DNA of 6,514 nt from Ignavibacteriales bacterium (GTDB taxonomy: Bacteria > Bacteroidota > Ignavibacteria > Ignavibacteriales > Melioribacteraceae). The position numbers were made by a program, and so were the translations under genes. Every line of letters starts with the position of its first letter. Position 1 is the first letter of the stretch. The notes beneath the pieces are model-generated. The model made no database searches and was not told where the DNA came from. It saw only the letters and a program-made list of their open reading frames with translations. Positions 1 to 6,379 of this stretch are shown here, in pieces. The stretch spans positions 1 to 6,514 of the forward strand of contig JAGVBL010000322.1 of the NCBI GenBank assembly GCA_020059785.1, written 5' to 3'.

Positions 1-492
1 AGAATTGGTTTTGTTATAATTGATCCAATTATCATTTTCAAGGATGCCGATACCATCAGAAAAAGTACCGATCCATATTCTTTGTTTTCTATCGACAGCA
101 ACAGAGTAGATCCAATCCTGTGGTATGTTTGAATTTTTCTCGTTATAGATTTTCCAGTTGGAATTACCGTCGAAGATTGCGAGTCCGCCTCCCATAGTAC
201 CGATTAAAATATTTCCATTAATGAACGCAATACTATAAACGCAATTATGAGGTAGGGGAGAATTTTCTTTGTTATAAACAGTCCAGTTTTTGCCATCAAA
301 TTTTACCAGACCGGCATCCCAGGTAGCTATCCAGTAAATTCCATCAGGAGCTTGAGAAACCAGGCGGATTGTATTAGTGGGCAATCCGCTGTTTGATGAA
401 TCAAAATGAATCCACTTATTTGTCTGGGAGGATAAAATTCCACAAAAGAAAAAAAACAATAATGGAATTACTAATTGCTTATAAGAAAGCAT
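1..492 (-). CDS. Exported beta-propeller repeat protein, N-terminal part (runs off the left edge)
   Basis: An open frame starts at ATG 490-492 and stays open to base 1, giving 164 residues with no stop, so the gene is partial at its 3' end. Residues 1-22 look like a Sec signal peptide: Lys5, then a hydrophobic run ending ILSSQ, with cleavage likely near residues 22-23. After it come three back-to-back repeats of exactly 43 residues (36-78, 79-121, 122-164). Each begins with a xxPxxxI/VxS-like start, has a WIGT/LIGT-type strand and Gly-rich turn (WIATWDAGL, LIGTMGGGL, WIGTFSDGI), and ends W-x-x-Y-N-x-x-N-S. Residues 27-35 resemble the tail of a further blade. The pattern fits 'two-component regulator propeller' blades, which occur as sensor domains of hybrid histidine kinases and in stand-alone secreted proteins. 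The visible part cannot show which this is. The start lies 17 bp after the trxA stop with no clear Shine-Dalgarno sequence, so co-transcription or translational coupling with trxA is likely. Ligand and function are unknown. Confidence 0.85.
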   Translation of the reverse strand, partial: MLSYKQLVIPLLFFFFCGILSSQTNKWIHFDSSNSGLPTNTIRLVSQAPDGIYWIATWDAGLVKFDGKNWTVYNKENSPLPHNCVYSIAFINGNILIGTMGGGLAIFDGNSNWKIYNEKNSNIPQDWIYSVAVDRKQRIWIGTFSDGIGILENDNWINYNKTNS

Positions 493-497
493 GAGGA

Positions 498-517
498 TAA
501 TCTATTAGCTTAGATTA
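498..517. repeat. Small inverted repeat at the trxA-propeller junction
   Basis: Two perfect 7-bp arms, TAATCTA (498-504) and TAGATTA (511-517), flank a 6-nt loop containing AGCT. The right arm overlaps the trxA stop codon (510-512), and the left arm lies just upstream of the propeller start codon (490-492). The stem has a single G-C pair and no run of T follows it on the minus strand, so it is not a convincing terminator. It could modestly affect initiation of the downstream gene, or it may be chance in AT-rich DNA. Confidence 0.35.
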
Positions 518-830
518 ATTTTGTTAATTTTTCTACAATTACTTGTTTAGGAACCGCACCAATTACAGTATCTTTAAGTTGACCGCCTTGAAAAAATAAA
601 ACCGTGGGAATACTTCTAACACCATATTTAATTGCTGTCTGCTGATTATCATCAACATCAAGTTTACCAATTTTAGCTTTGCCATCATATTCAGTAGCCA
701 TTTCTTCAATAATCGGTGCAATCATCCGGCAAGGACCACACCAGGCTGCCCAAAAGTCTACAATTACCGGAAGTTCGGATTTAAGTGCTTCCTGATCAAA
801 GTTATCATCCGTAAAAGTAAAAGGTTTCAT
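510..830 (-). CDS. trxA: Thioredoxin
   Basis: A 106-residue cytoplasmic thioredoxin, the normal length for a single-domain Trx. It reduces protein disulfides and is itself recycled by thioredoxin reductase, which is not in this window. The redox motif W-C-G-P-C is at residues 30-34, with Cys31 the expected nucleophile and Cys34 the resolving cysteine. Other family landmarks are present: the buried Asp25 before the active site, Pro39 in the active-site helix, the cis-proline in the SIPT segment (Pro75), and Gly91 in the last strand. There is no signal peptide or membrane segment. A good ribosome-binding site 7 nt upstream supports the start. The gene sits 25 bp after the acyl-CoA dehydrogenase and 17 bp before the exported propeller gene, inside what looks like one operon. 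Nothing in the sequence ties it to a specific partner, and it may simply be a housekeeping thioredoxin carried by this operon. Confidence 0.96.
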   Translation of the reverse strand: MKPFTFTDDNFDQEALKSELPVIVDFWAAWCGPCRMIAPIIEEMATEYDGKAKIGKLDVDDNQQTAIKYGVRSIPTVLFFQGGQLKDTVIGAVPKQVIVEKLTKLI

Positions 831-837
831 TATAATA

Positions 838-842
838 CTCCT
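838..842 (-). promoter_or_regulatory. Ribosome-binding site of trxA
   Basis: On the minus strand AGGAG lies 7 nt before the trxA ATG. It is the clearest Shine-Dalgarno sequence in the window and fixes the start at 830. Confidence 0.8.
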
Positions 843-855
843 GTCATTTTATAAA

Positions 856-1995
856 TTAAACAACCCCGTTTTTCTTTAGAACTTCTCTTGCAATGATTCC
901 TTTTTGAATTTCATTAGTACCTTCAAAAATTTTATTGATTCTGGAATCTCTGTAATATCTTTCAACTGGTAATTCTCTTGAATACCCCATTCCTCCATGA
1001 ATCTGAACAGCAAAATCCGCAATTTTATCTAATGATTCTGAGCAGAATAATTTTACAATTGCAGATTGTCTTGAAACATCTTTTTTAAGATCGTAATCGG
1101 TAGCGGTTCTATAAACAATTGATTCCATTGCATAAACTAATGCCGCCATTTCAGCCAACATAAATTGTATTGCCTGAAAATGTGAAATTGTCTGATCGAA
1201 TTGAGTTCTTTGTTTTGCATACAGAGTGGACATTTCTAATAATTCTTTTGAAGCACCAAGACAGGCGGCACCCAATCCCAATCTTCCGGCATCAAGTGTT
1301 TTCATTGCTAATAGAAATCCTCTTCCATCAGTTCCAATTAAATTTTCTTTTGGAATTCTAACGTTATCGAATGTAATAGGATTTGTAGTACTACCGCGAA
1401 TACCCATTTTCTTTTCAGGAGGACCAGCATGGAAACCCTCTTGGTCTGTTTCAACAATAAAAGCACTAACACCTTTATCTGTTCTTGCAAAGACAGAGAC
1501 AATATGAGCAATACCGCCGTTTGTAATCCATAATTTCTCGCCGTTAATTACCCACTCATTACCGTCAAGTTTAGCGCGGGTTTTAACATTAAAAGAATCG
1601 GATCCGGCTTGAGCTTCTGTTAAACAGAATGCACCAATCTTTTCTCCTTTAGCAAGAGGGGTTAAATATTTTTGTTTTTGTTCTTCATTACCGCCAATAT
1701 AAATTGTATTAGCACCAATAGATTGATGAGCACCAATAAATGTTGCTGTGGACATACATCCGCGAGCAATTTCTTCTTGCATAAGACAGTAGCCTACTTC
1801 ACCAAAACCACCACCGCCATATTCTTCGGGGAATGAAACACCAAGAAACCCAAGCTCGCCTAATTTTTTAATCAACTCATCAGGAATTTTCTCTTGTTCA
1901 TCTATTTGAGAAGCAATCGGTTTTATTTCATTTTTAACAAAATCGCGGGTCATTTCCCGAAGCATTTTCTGTTCTTCCGTAAGTATTAGTTGCAT
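856..1995 (-). CDS. Acyl-CoA dehydrogenase (short/medium-chain, butyryl-CoA dehydrogenase-like)
   Basis: A 379-residue FAD enzyme that introduces a trans-2 double bond into an acyl-CoA and passes electrons to electron-transfer flavoprotein; it is cytoplasmic. The length matches bacterial short-chain acyl-CoA dehydrogenases. The helical N-terminal domain covers about residues 1-120. The first family signature, FCLTEAQAGSD, is at 123-133 and is followed by WITNG at 156-160 in the beta domain. The C-terminal helical domain holds the flavin/dimer segment around QRTQFDQ (about 260-266). The second signature starts Q-I-H-G-G-M-G-Y at 331-338. Glu358 in IFEGTNEIQ is in the position of the catalytic base of the short/medium-chain classes. 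An AGGAA ribosome-binding site precedes the ATG. The gene follows the enoyl-ACP reductase-like gene by 15 bp and precedes trxA by 25 bp. Chain-length or branched-chain preference cannot be read from sequence alone. No etfAB genes, other beta-oxidation genes or signs of damage are visible. Confidence 0.95.
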   Translation of the reverse strand: MQLILTEEQKMLREMTRDFVKNEIKPIASQIDEQEKIPDELIKKLGELGFLGVSFPEEYGGGGFGEVGYCLMQEEIARGCMSTATFIGAHQSIGANTIYIGGNEEQKQKYLTPLAKGEKIGAFCLTEAQAGSDSFNVKTRAKLDGNEWVINGEKLWITNGGIAHIVSVFARTDKGVSAFIVETDQEGFHAGPPEKKMGIRGSTTNPITFDNVRIPKENLIGTDGRGFLLAMKTLDAGRLGLGAACLGASKELLEMSTLYAKQRTQFDQTISHFQAIQFMLAEMAALVYAMESIVYRTATDYDLKKDVSRQSAIVKLFCSESLDKIADFAVQIHGGMGYSRELPVERYYRDSRINKIFEGTNEIQKGIIAREVLKKNGVV

Positions 1996-1999
1996 GATT

Positions 2000-2004
2000 T
2001 TCCT
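2000..2004 (-). promoter_or_regulatory. Ribosome-binding site of the acyl-CoA dehydrogenase gene
   Basis: AGGAA on the minus strand, 4 nt before the ATG at 1993-1995. It lies in the 15-bp gap after the upstream stop codon, which supports this start. Confidence 0.6.
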
Positions 2005-2010
2005 GAATAA

Positions 2011-2835
2011 TTATTTAATAATAGAACTTGTGTTTTCGCCAATATAATTTACGATGTACTCACCGCCATCAACACCAAGGACATTACCGGAAATCCAGCT
2101 TGCTCTTTCATCGCATAGTAGGACAATTGCTTTTGCAACGTCTTCGGGGGTGGTTAATCTGTTTTGAGGATTTTTCATTTTAGCTGCACTCATCATCTTA
2201 TCGAACATTGGAATTTTATTACCCGCCGGAGTATCAGTTACACCAGCCATTATTGAATTACATGTAATCTTCATAGAACCTAATTCAACAGCGAGTTGAC
2301 GGATGTGAGATTCGAGAGCGGCTTTTGCAGCAGAGACTGCACCATAATTTGGAATTACAGAATGAGAACCCGCACTTGTTAAAGCAAAAATTCTTCCGCC
2401 GTGCGCAAACAGATTTCTGAAAATTAATCCCTGTGTCCAATAAACAAGTGAATGTGCCATTACATCAAGAGTCATGTTCATTTGAGAAGGAGAAATACAA
2501 TCATTAGGATTTTTTGAGATGTATGGTTTAAGTGTACCAAAAGCCAGTGAATGAATTAATACATGAACCTGAGGATGATCCTTAGTTGCAAATCTCTCTT
2601 TAATTTCATCTAGAGTATCGTTTATTTTAATTTGATCTGCAGCATTTATGTTAAAGAAGACAGCTTTCTGACCGGTCTTTTCGATTTTTTTAACAACCTG
2701 TTGAACTTGAGGCATTGTTGCCTGACGATCCAGATGAACGCCAAAAATGCTGTAGCCATTTTTAGCTAATTCAACAGCAGTGGCTCCGCCAAATCCGCTT
2801 GAAGCACCTAAAATAAGAGCCCATTTCTGTTCCAT
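2011..2835 (-). CDS. SDR-family enoyl-[acyl-carrier-protein] reductase, FabL/FabI-like
   Basis: A 274-residue single-domain SDR, probably reducing trans-2-enoyl-ACP to acyl-ACP with NAD(P)H, the last step of each fatty-acid elongation cycle. The Rossmann cofactor motif GASSGFG is at residues 10-16. The segment LIHSLAFGTLKPY (93-105) resembles the HS(I/L)AF region of FabI. The catalytic pair is Tyr164 and Lys171, spaced Tyr-x6-Lys as in enoyl-ACP reductases rather than the Tyr-x3-Lys of ordinary SDRs. The surrounding IPNYGAVSAAKAALE closely parallels FabI. The second FabI tyrosine, ten residues before the catalytic one, is replaced by Ser154, as I recall for FabL of Bacillus. The C-terminal ISGNVLGVDGG (about 249-259) is the usual SDR ending. 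It is first in the operon, just behind a well-matched promoter and an AGGGG ribosome-binding site. I give no symbol because FabI, FabL or a related SDR reductase cannot be separated by eye. A CoA-linked enoyl or dienoyl reductase is the main alternative. Confidence 0.85.
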   Translation of the reverse strand: MEQKWALILGASSGFGGATAVELAKNGYSIFGVHLDRQATMPQVQQVVKKIEKTGQKAVFFNINAADQIKINDTLDEIKERFATKDHPQVHVLIHSLAFGTLKPYISKNPNDCISPSQMNMTLDVMAHSLVYWTQGLIFRNLFAHGGRIFALTSAGSHSVIPNYGAVSAAKAALESHIRQLAVELGSMKITCNSIMAGVTDTPAGNKIPMFDKMMSAAKMKNPQNRLTTPEDVAKAIVLLCDERASWISGNVLGVDGGEYIVNYIGENTSSIIK

Positions 2836-2840
2836 TTATT

Positions 2841-2845
2841 CCCCT
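2841..2845 (-). promoter_or_regulatory. Ribosome-binding site of the enoyl-ACP reductase-like gene
   Basis: AGGGG on the minus strand lies 5 nt before the ATG at 2833-2835. It falls within the short leader predicted from the promoter just upstream and supports this start. Confidence 0.6.
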
Positions 2846-2861
2846 TTAGTTAATTGTGGCA

Positions 2862-2892
2862 CAAACTTAAGAAATCGTAAAAACAAATCAAA
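2862..2892 (-). promoter_or_regulatory. Bacteroidetes-type promoter of the reductase/acyl-CoA dehydrogenase/trxA operon
   Basis: On the minus strand TTTG (2889-2892) is followed by exactly 19 nt and then TAAGTTTG (2862-2869). This matches every fixed base of the known Bacteroidetes housekeeping consensus, TTTG at -33 and TAnnTTTG at -7. A start roughly 5-8 nt further on would give a leader of about 20 nt carrying the AGGGG ribosome-binding site. It lies in the only sizeable gap on the coding side of the four-gene run. The match is seen directly; activity and start point are inferred. Confidence 0.75.
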
Positions 2893-2902
2893 TGTTTGAA
2901 TT
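2885..2902. repeat. Interrupted palindrome over the -33 element
   Basis: The core TCAAATGTTTGA (2888-2899) has 5-bp arms around a 2-bp centre. After one mismatch the symmetry continues for two more pairs (AA at 2885-2886, TT at 2901-2902). It covers the TTTG -33 element, so a dimeric repressor site is conceivable. A weak hairpin at the end of the dnaE transcript is the alternative, because T-rich sequence follows on the minus strand. All but the central base pairs are A/T-rich, so chance is quite possible. Confidence 0.3.
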
Positions 2903-2916
2903 ACTTTGAAATGATT

Positions 2917-5900
2917 TTATGTTGTAAAATAAATTAATGAATCGTCGCCTAATAATTTTTTTATACTCTCAACAAACGAATCGGAAAGGTTCACTTTATA
3001 TTCAATAGCAAATTCTCTGGAAGTTCCATTATCCTTAATATTAATAAGAACCGGAATTTTACCTTCGTTCTCTTCCATAATCATCTTAATTAAGTTAATT
3101 ACATATACGTCGTGCAGAGATGTATCGATTATAATTCCAATTCTCTTTGTAAGTTTATTTTTTGCAAGTTCTAGAGAAACAACTTCATCAACATGAAGCT
3201 TAATTGCATCGCCGCTGCTTTCAAGTTTTCCTTTAATCATAACTGTTGATTCGGGTTGAATAAGTTCGCTATACTCAGCAAATGGTTTAGAGAACATAAG
3301 GCAATCGCAAGAACCGCTGAAGTCATCCAGTTTAAAGAAAGCCATCTGCCTACCCTGTTTATCCGTCTTGGGGGAAACATCGGTAATAACACCGCACGCG
3401 CGTACAATTTCGCCAATCTGAAATGTACCTGATTCGCCAAGGTGAACAGTTGCAAACGAATTATATTCTGTTTCATATTTCCTAAGCGGATGATCGCTAA
3501 GGTAGAAGCCAAGTACCTGTCTCTCTTTGGCAAGGCGTTCTTTATTATCCCATGGTCTTGTCTCTGGAAGTGAAGGTAATTGAAAATCCATTGTTTCTGA
3601 TGAAGAAGCGAATAAACTATCGGTATGAGCTTCTTTAACCGATTTTAATTTGCTACCAAATGAAAGAGCTTCTTCAATAGCAGCAAAATGCTGAGCGCGG
3701 GACCCGCCGAATGAATCGAAAGCACCGGCAAGAACCAATCCTTCCAATGCTCTTTTATTTACAATTCTTGTGTCAACATGTGAACTGAAATCGTAAATTG
3801 ATGTAAAATCTCTTCCAAGTTTTTCATGAACCGATTGAATTTCCTGAACTGCCTGAACACCAACATTTTTTATTGCAGACATACCAAATATTATTTCTCC
3901 GTTAACAACCTTAAAATTAACTGTGGGGTGATTAATATCCGGCGGCTGAACTTTAACGCCAAGTTTTCTGCAATCTTCAAGTAAGATTGTAACTTTATCC
4001 GTATTGTCGTATTTATTTGTAAGATTAGCAGCAAGAAATTCTTCTAGGTAATGTGCTTTTAAATAAGCTGTTTGATACGCAACAATACTATAAGCTACTG
4101 CATGGGATTTGTTAAAACCATAATTAGCAAATTTGTCTATCGCTTCAAAAATTTCTTCGGCAACTTTTTTACTAATATCATTTTTTTCGGCACCGGCAAC
4201 AAAATTTTGCCTCTGTTCTTGCATTGCCTTAAGATCTTTTTTACCCATTGCTCTTCTAAGAAGATCGGCGTCTGCAAGACTCATACCGGCAACTCTGTTT
4301 GCAATCTGAATTACCTGTTCCTGATAAACAATTATTCCATAAGTTTCTTTTAATATACTTTCCAGCACCGGATGTAAATATGCAATCTGTTTTTTACCAT
4401 GTTTACGTGATATAAAATCATCTATAAAATCCATGGGACCGGGACGGTAAAGAGCATTCATTGCTGCTAAATCTGTAATGCTGGAAGGTTTTAACTTTTT
4501 CAAGTATTCGCGCATTGGTGCAGATTCAAACTGAAATACTGCGGTTGTCTGACCTCTTCCGAAAAGTTCATACGTTCTTAAATCATCGGTTGGAATTTCA
4601 TCAATATCTATTTCAATACCACGGTTTTGTTTAACAAGATCGATTGTATCGCGAATGATTGATAAAGTATCAAGACCGAGAAAATCCATTTTAAGAAGTC
4701 CGGCGTCTTCAAGGTCTTTCATATTAAATTGTGTAACAATAACACCATCATCACCATATGTTGCAAGAGGAACAAATTCACTAACATCTCCCGGGGTAAT
4801 AACAACACCGGCAGCATGTTTGGATGCATTACGATTCATTCCTTCGAGTATTCTTGCATACTTAAGAAGTTCTTTTATCAATGGATCTTCTGATTTTTTT
4901 AACCATGCAAGTTCCGGTACTTCGGCTAACGCCTGATCAATTGTAAATACACGACCAAATTTTGAAGGAATCCATTTTGTAATATTATCAACTTGAGGGA
5001 TAGGAATTCTTAAAACGCGTGCTACATCTCTTATAACCTGTTTAGATGAAAGCCGGTTGAATGTAATAATCTGGGCAACAGAATCTTCACCATATTTTTC
5101 TTTTACATAAGAGATTACTTCTTCCCTTTTATCATCAGCAAAGTCAACATCAATATCGGGCATCGATTTACGTGCGGGATTTAAGAACCGTTCAAAAAGT
5201 AAATTGTATTGCAACGGATTTACATTTGTAATTCCTAATGCATAAGCAACAAGACTGCCGGCAGCAGATCCTCTGCCGGGTCCAACAGGTATTCCCCTTT
5301 TCTTAGAAGCATTAATAAAATCCTGAACGATCAGAAAATAACCGGCATAACCCATTTTATTAATTACTTCCAGTTCATATTTGAATCTTTCTTCAACTTC
5401 GGGAGTAATATTTTTTATTTTTTTATCGAGACGTTCATAAGAAAGCTGAACAAGATATTCATCAAGGGATTTTGCCGTTGAATTTTCCGGAATTGGAAAA
5501 ATTGGGAAATGATAATCACCAAAATCGAGTTCAAGATTTATTTTTTCATCTATCTCCAACGTGTTTTCAATAGCACCTTTGTAATTTTTGAAAATCTGTT
5601 TCATTTCATCTGCTGATTTGAAATAGATTTGATCTGTACCATAACGAAGATCTTTATAATCTGCAGTTCCGGTTTTATCGCCAAGCATAATTAAGATATT
5701 ATGAGCAATAGAATGATCTTTTTCGATATAATGAATATCATTAGTTGCTACAAGTTTAGCTCCGATATCTTTAGCCAGCTTAGGCATACCGCTAAGCACC
5801 GGTTTTTCGATATCCATTCCATGATCTTGAATTTCCAGATAAAAATCGTCGCCAAAGATTTCCTTAAGAATTATTGCAGTTGAACGCGCCTTGGCGTAGT

Positions 5901-6372
5901 CATCATTTATTAATGGAGTAGCAATTGGTCCGGCCGGACAAGCAGAAGTGCAGATTAGTCCATCACTGTATTTTCGTAATGTTTCCAGGTCGATTCTTGG
6001 ACGATAATAGAATCCTTCTAAATGACCAATGGTTGTAAGTTTTATTAAATTCTTATAACCGGTTTTGTTTTTTGCAAGCAAAAGAAGATGATTGTAATGC
6101 TTCGTTTTTTTTCTTCCGTTTTCAAATTCACCCGATTTATCGAAACGTGTTCTATCAATTACAATGTAAGCTTCCATACCGACAATCGGTTTGATTCCTT
6201 CTTTCTTTGCCTTCTTATAAAATTCCGAAACACCAAACATTACACCATGATCGGTTAGTGCAACAGCATGCATATTATTTTTCTTAGCAGCTAAAACAAG
6301 ATCTTCAACAGTGCATGCTCCATCCTGTAAACTGTAATGCGAGTGATTATGTATATGTATAAAATCTGACAT
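2917..6372 (-). CDS. dnaE: DNA polymerase III alpha subunit (replicative polymerase)
   Basis: A 1151-residue C-family DNA polymerase, close to the usual length of about 1160, that elongates both strands at the fork within the Pol III holoenzyme. The N-terminal PHP domain (about 1-270) shows the full set of metal-ligand positions: His8, His10, Asp17, His42, Glu67, His95, Cys145, Asp212 and His214. In the palm, GPGRGSAAGS is at 364-373, the catalytic aspartates Asp408 and Asp410 lie in PDIDVDF, and the third, Asp563, lies in KMDFLG. The fingers follow, including the GFNKSHAVAYS motif. A helix-hairpin-helix region around SAIKNVG (about 832-840) is next. A TDSLF peptide (917-921) sits where the internal clamp-binding motif is expected. 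An OB fold (about 984-1064) and a short C-terminal domain complete the protein. No intein or frameshift is seen. An in-frame stop at 6391-6393 with no start codon between rules out a longer N-terminus, and the PHP motif needs this ATG. No Shine-Dalgarno sequence precedes it; the leader is the tandem repeat. Confidence 0.97.
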   Translation of the reverse strand: MSDFIHIHNHSHYSLQDGACTVEDLVLAAKKNNMHAVALTDHGVMFGVSEFYKKAKKEGIKPIVGMEAYIVIDRTRFDKSGEFENGRKKTKHYNHLLLLAKNKTGYKNLIKLTTIGHLEGFYYRPRIDLETLRKYSDGLICTSACPAGPIATPLINDDYAKARSTAIILKEIFGDDFYLEIQDHGMDIEKPVLSGMPKLAKDIGAKLVATNDIHYIEKDHSIAHNILIMLGDKTGTADYKDLRYGTDQIYFKSADEMKQIFKNYKGAIENTLEIDEKINLELDFGDYHFPIFPIPENSTAKSLDEYLVQLSYERLDKKIKNITPEVEERFKYELEVINKMGYAGYFLIVQDFINASKKRGIPVGPGRGSAAGSLVAYALGITNVNPLQYNLLFERFLNPARKSMPDIDVDFADDKREEVISYVKEKYGEDSVAQIITFNRLSSKQVIRDVARVLRIPIPQVDNITKWIPSKFGRVFTIDQALAEVPELAWLKKSEDPLIKELLKYARILEGMNRNASKHAAGVVITPGDVSEFVPLATYGDDGVIVTQFNMKDLEDAGLLKMDFLGLDTLSIIRDTIDLVKQNRGIEIDIDEIPTDDLRTYELFGRGQTTAVFQFESAPMREYLKKLKPSSITDLAAMNALYRPGPMDFIDDFISRKHGKKQIAYLHPVLESILKETYGIIVYQEQVIQIANRVAGMSLADADLLRRAMGKKDLKAMQEQRQNFVAGAEKNDISKKVAEEIFEAIDKFANYGFNKSHAVAYSIVAYQTAYLKAHYLEEFLAANLTNKYDNTDKVTILLEDCRKLGVKVQPPDINHPTVNFKVVNGEIIFGMSAIKNVGVQAVQEIQSVHEKLGRDFTSIYDFSSHVDTRIVNKRALEGLVLAGAFDSFGGSRAQHFAAIEEALSFGSKLKSVKEAHTDSLFASSSETMDFQLPSLPETRPWDNKERLAKERQVLGFYLSDHPLRKYETEYNSFATVHLGESGTFQIGEIVRACGVITDVSPKTDKQGRQMAFFKLDDFSGSCDCLMFSKPFAEYSELIQPESTVMIKGKLESSGDAIKLHVDEVVSLELAKNKLTKRIGIIIDTSLHDVYVINLIKMIMEENEGKIPVLINIKDNGTSREFAIEYKVNLSDSFVESIKKLLGDDSLIYFTT
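3610..3624 (-). other. Candidate internal beta-clamp-binding peptide of DnaE
   Basis: These bases encode Thr-Asp-Ser-Leu-Phe, residues 917-921 of the polymerase, in a loop-like Ser-rich stretch between the helix-hairpin-helix and OB domains. The position matches the internal clamp motif of E. coli DnaE (around residue 920). The usual pattern begins with Gln (Q-x-x-L-F type), and here the Gln position is Thr. The Ser-Leu-Phe end is canonical. Function is inferred from position and similarity. Confidence 0.5.
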
Positions 6373-6379
6373 GTTAGGG

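Noticed and set aside
1170..1507. Two overlapping plus-strand open frames
   Set aside because: They are antisense to the acyl-CoA dehydrogenase, have no recognisable motif or ribosome-binding site, and are explained by its codon usage.
2884..2887. Alternative -33 element TTTG closer to the -7 box
   Set aside because: It would give a 14-nt spacer, whereas the copy at 2889-2892 gives the expected 19 nt.
2900..2919. Strong intrinsic terminator after dnaE
   Set aside because: No GC-rich stem follows the stop codon. The only nearby hairpin is A/U-rich with a 2-nt centre, so read-through into the downstream operon remains possible.
3237..3533. Minus-strand open frame of 98 codons
   Set aside because: It overlaps dnaE in another frame, across the conserved OB-fold region, and shows no protein-like pattern.
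4072..4936. Plus-strand open frames of 93 codons each within the dnaE span
   Set aside because: Antisense to conserved finger and palm coding sequence, with no family features, so they are shadows.
5701..5883. Plus-strand open frame of 60 codons
   Set aside because: Antisense to the PHP domain coding region, short and featureless.
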